Shown: positions 7,268 through 8,261 of the stretch, piece after piece
How the letters are laid out: every line of letters starts with the position of its first letter
Position numbering within the stretch: position 1 is the stretch's first letter
Source: Pseudomonadota bacterium
GTDB taxonomy: Bacteria > Desulfobacterota > WTBG01 > JAGOGO01
Length of the DNA stretch: 8,261 bases
Assembly: GCA_021160085.1 (NCBI GenBank)
Contig: JAGHDE010000011.1
Span: 1 to 8,261 of the forward strand
Direction: 5' to 3'
Made by a program: the position numbers and the translations under genes
The notes under the pieces: model-generated
Told to the model about the DNA's origin: nothing
The model's input: the letters and a program-made list of their open reading frames with translations, nothing else
Databases searched by the model: none

Positions 7268-7774
7268 TTATGGTTTTTTTGTTGTAGAGAGACTAAAAAA
7301 CATGGTCAGTTCAAGTTTCAGGATTAAAGCACTCTCATCGGTATCTTTATAATAATTTGGTCTAATTTCTATCTGGCGGAAATCAAATTTATCGTATAAA
7401 CAACGGGCGGGATAATTATGTTCACGCACCTCAAGGATTGCCCGTTTACTTTTTTTCTTAAATGAGTACTCCAAGGCAAAATAGAGTAAGGCTGTGGCGA
7501 TTCCCTGACGTTGGCAGGAAGGATCGACAGCCAGATTTGAGATATAAGTCTCATTGTTGACCACCCATAAACAAATGTACCCTTGTACGGTTTTTTCCTC
7601 CCCCATTATTTTTTTTAAAAGAAAAACATAACTCTGGGGGTTCTCCAGTTCGCCTGTAAAAATTTTACGATTCCACGGGGCAGGAAAGGAAGAGCGTTCA
7701 ATTTTCAGCACTTCTTCCATATCTTCAAACCCCATGAGTTCAATTTGAAAACAGTTCGAATCAAGGGCCGCCAT
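7268..7774 (-). CDS. rimI: GNAT N-acetyltransferase, RimI-like
   Basis: A GNAT-family enzyme, most like RimI, which acetylates the N-terminal alanine of ribosomal protein bS18 using acetyl-CoA. With the ATG at 7774 it has 168 residues. Visible features are the ERSSFPAPW segment near the N-terminus, acetyl-CoA-binding QRQGIA (88-93), LEVREHN (114-120) and LYDKFDF (126-132). E115 and Y127 are 12 residues apart, as are the catalytic E103 and Y115 of Salmonella RimI. A C-terminal tail of about 12 residues extends past the fold. The frame stays open upstream to a TTG at 7849, but that start would overlap the EIIA gene by 89 bp and add residues unlike the family. The ATG at 7774 overlaps it by only 14 bp. 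An ATG at 7735 is a further option. No start has a good ribosome binding site, so coupling to the EIIA gene is plausible. The true substrate could be another protein N-terminus. Confidence 0.82.
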   Translation of the reverse strand: MAALDSNCFQIELMGFEDMEEVLKIERSSFPAPWNRKIFTGELENPQSYVFLLKKIMGEEKTVQGYICLWVVNNETYISNLAVDPSCQRQGIATALLYFALEYSFKKKSKRAILEVREHNYPARCLYDKFDFRQIEIRPNYYKDTDESALILKLELTMFFSLSTTKKP

Positions 7775-8186
7775 TGTTTGGTTTTTTATTGAGTATTTCA
7801 CTGGCCAGACAGATATTTTTTTGTCCCAGGGCCTGGATGTATTGAGCAAAATCGCTTAGAGATTTTTGATTGTGTTCGGCATCAATAACTTCGATCAGCA
7901 TGGGGAGATTGAGGCCCGTTAATACTTCCACCTTTTCCTCTTTTAAGAAAGGCAGGCTCATATTGCAGGGAGTTCCACCAAACATGTCGGTAAGGATCAA
8001 AACCCCATCGTTGCCATCTACCTTTTTGATCGCCTTCGTTATTTCCTGGTTTATTTCATCTATGTCTTTACTGTAATTGATGGTAACCGCTGCAATCTTT
8101 TTGGTTTTTTTCCCGGCAATTTTCTCTGCGGCTTCAAGAAATTTTTCCGCCAGGCCAAAATGAGCAACAATAATTATTCCAGTCAT
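7761..8186 (-). CDS. PTS mannose/fructose-family EIIA component
   Basis: A 141-residue cytoplasmic phosphotransferase domain of the EIIA-Man type, which accepts a phosphoryl group from HPr. The phosphorylated histidine is H9 in IIIVAHFG. D67 in the TDMFGGTPCN segment (66-75) occupies the place of the conserved aspartate of E. coli ManX. LTGLNLPMLIE (89-99) is also characteristic. The length fits a stand-alone EIIA domain without an EIIB part. No EIIB, EIIC or EIID gene is visible. With a RapZ-like tail directly upstream, a regulatory PTS branch is more likely than sugar import, as in other bacteria with rapZ-linked EIIA genes; this is inference. The ATG has a good ribosome binding site 27 bp or less after the upstream stop codon. 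The last 14 bp overlap the acetyltransferase gene. Confidence 0.92.
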   Translation of the reverse strand: MTGIIIVAHFGLAEKFLEAAEKIAGKKTKKIAAVTINYSKDIDEINQEITKAIKKVDGNDGVLILTDMFGGTPCNMSLPFLKEEKVEVLTGLNLPMLIEVIDAEHNQKSLSDFAQYIQALGQKNICLASEILNKKPNNGGP

Positions 8187-8193
8187 GATAATA

Positions 8194-8200
8194 TCCTCTC
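8194..8200 (-). promoter_or_regulatory. Ribosome binding site of the EIIA gene
   Basis: The minus strand reads GAGAGGA seven bases before the ATG at 8186, a good Shine-Dalgarno match. It supports the chosen start and lies in the short gap after the upstream stop codon. Confidence 0.6.
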
Positions 8201-8213
8201 TTATTCTGTTTTT

Positions 8214-8261
8214 TTAGCTCTTATCGATGTCTCGGTGAAGAACATTAACGTTATAGATACC
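8214..8261 (-). CDS. rapZ: C-terminal end of a RapZ-like protein (partial)
   Basis: The minus strand at the right edge encodes 15 residues, GIYNVNVLHRDIDKS, then TAA (8214-8216). The V-x-V-x-HRD-I-x-K ending resembles the C-terminus of RapZ/YvcJ proteins, nucleotide-binding proteins that regulate glucosamine-6-phosphate synthase through small RNAs in E. coli and have other roles elsewhere. The position directly before an EIIA-Man gene matches the common hprK-rapZ-EIIA order. The stop is 27 bp from the EIIA start, consistent with one operon. The rest of the gene lies outside the window. With only 15 residues to judge from, context carries much of this call. Confidence 0.65.
   Translation of the reverse strand, partial: GIYNVNVLHRDIDKS

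Noticed and set aside
7369..7554. Minus-strand 61-codon frame within the acetyltransferase gene
   Set aside because: It is an alternate frame of the RimI-like gene, whose own frame shows the GNAT motifs. There is no independent evidence for it.
1..8261. A novel defence, mobile or secondary-metabolite system, CRISPR array, tRNA or rRNA
   Set aside because: Every gene matches a well-known housekeeping or regulatory family and gaps are short. I saw no direct-repeat arrays, transposase or integrase motifs, or tRNA-like cloverleaf sequence.

Overview
The window holds a compact, ordinary-looking set of bacterial housekeeping genes with moderate to low GC. It contains one short plus-strand gene (rpmB) and a long minus-strand run. 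In transcription order that run is: the tail of a RapZ-like gene, a mannose-type PTS EIIA, a RimI-like acetyltransferase, pyrK, pyrD, ispG, proS and a bifunctional rel/spoT. All intact coding genes are complete. The only truncated gene is the RapZ tail at the right edge, whose 15 visible residues and stop codon I read by hand.

Organism: the zinc-ribbon (four-cysteine) form of L28, a single long bifunctional Rel, class 1B PyrD with its PyrK partner (NAD-linked, compatible with anaerobic life), and the rapZ / EIIA-Man arrangement next to ispG-proS-rel together suggest a Gram-negative-type anaerobe. Desulfobacterota (former Deltaproteobacteria) is my best guess. This rests on remembered gene order and family features, not on a search, and other candidate phyla remain possible.

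Layout: 53-247 rpmB (+) converges on rel (258-2495, -), with only 10 bp between the stop codons and an A/T-rich hairpin spanning the junction. rel lies 36 bp downstream of proS (2532-4241). Between proS and ispG (4448-5506) is the only sizeable gap, about 206 bp. It holds two strong inverted repeats, a degenerate octamer repeat, a weak promoter-like pair, and a short open frame whose stop codon abuts the proS start codon. ispG overlaps pyrD (5487-6422) by 20 bp, and pyrD overlaps pyrK (6416-7231) by 7 bp, so these three are probably translationally coupled. The rimI-like gene (7268-7774) overlaps the EIIA gene (7761-8186) by 14 bp with the start chosen here.

How the genes fit together: the right end belongs to the PTS/RapZ regulatory cluster that senses carbon or envelope-precursor status. 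The centre provides pyrimidine synthesis (PyrK/PyrD) and isoprenoid precursors (IspG). The left end covers tRNA-Pro charging (ProS), the stringent response (Rel) and a ribosomal protein (L28). Tight spacing suggests one or two growth-related transcription units. I found no defence system, mobile element, CRISPR array or RNA gene. The most unexplained stretch is the proS leader at 4242-4447.
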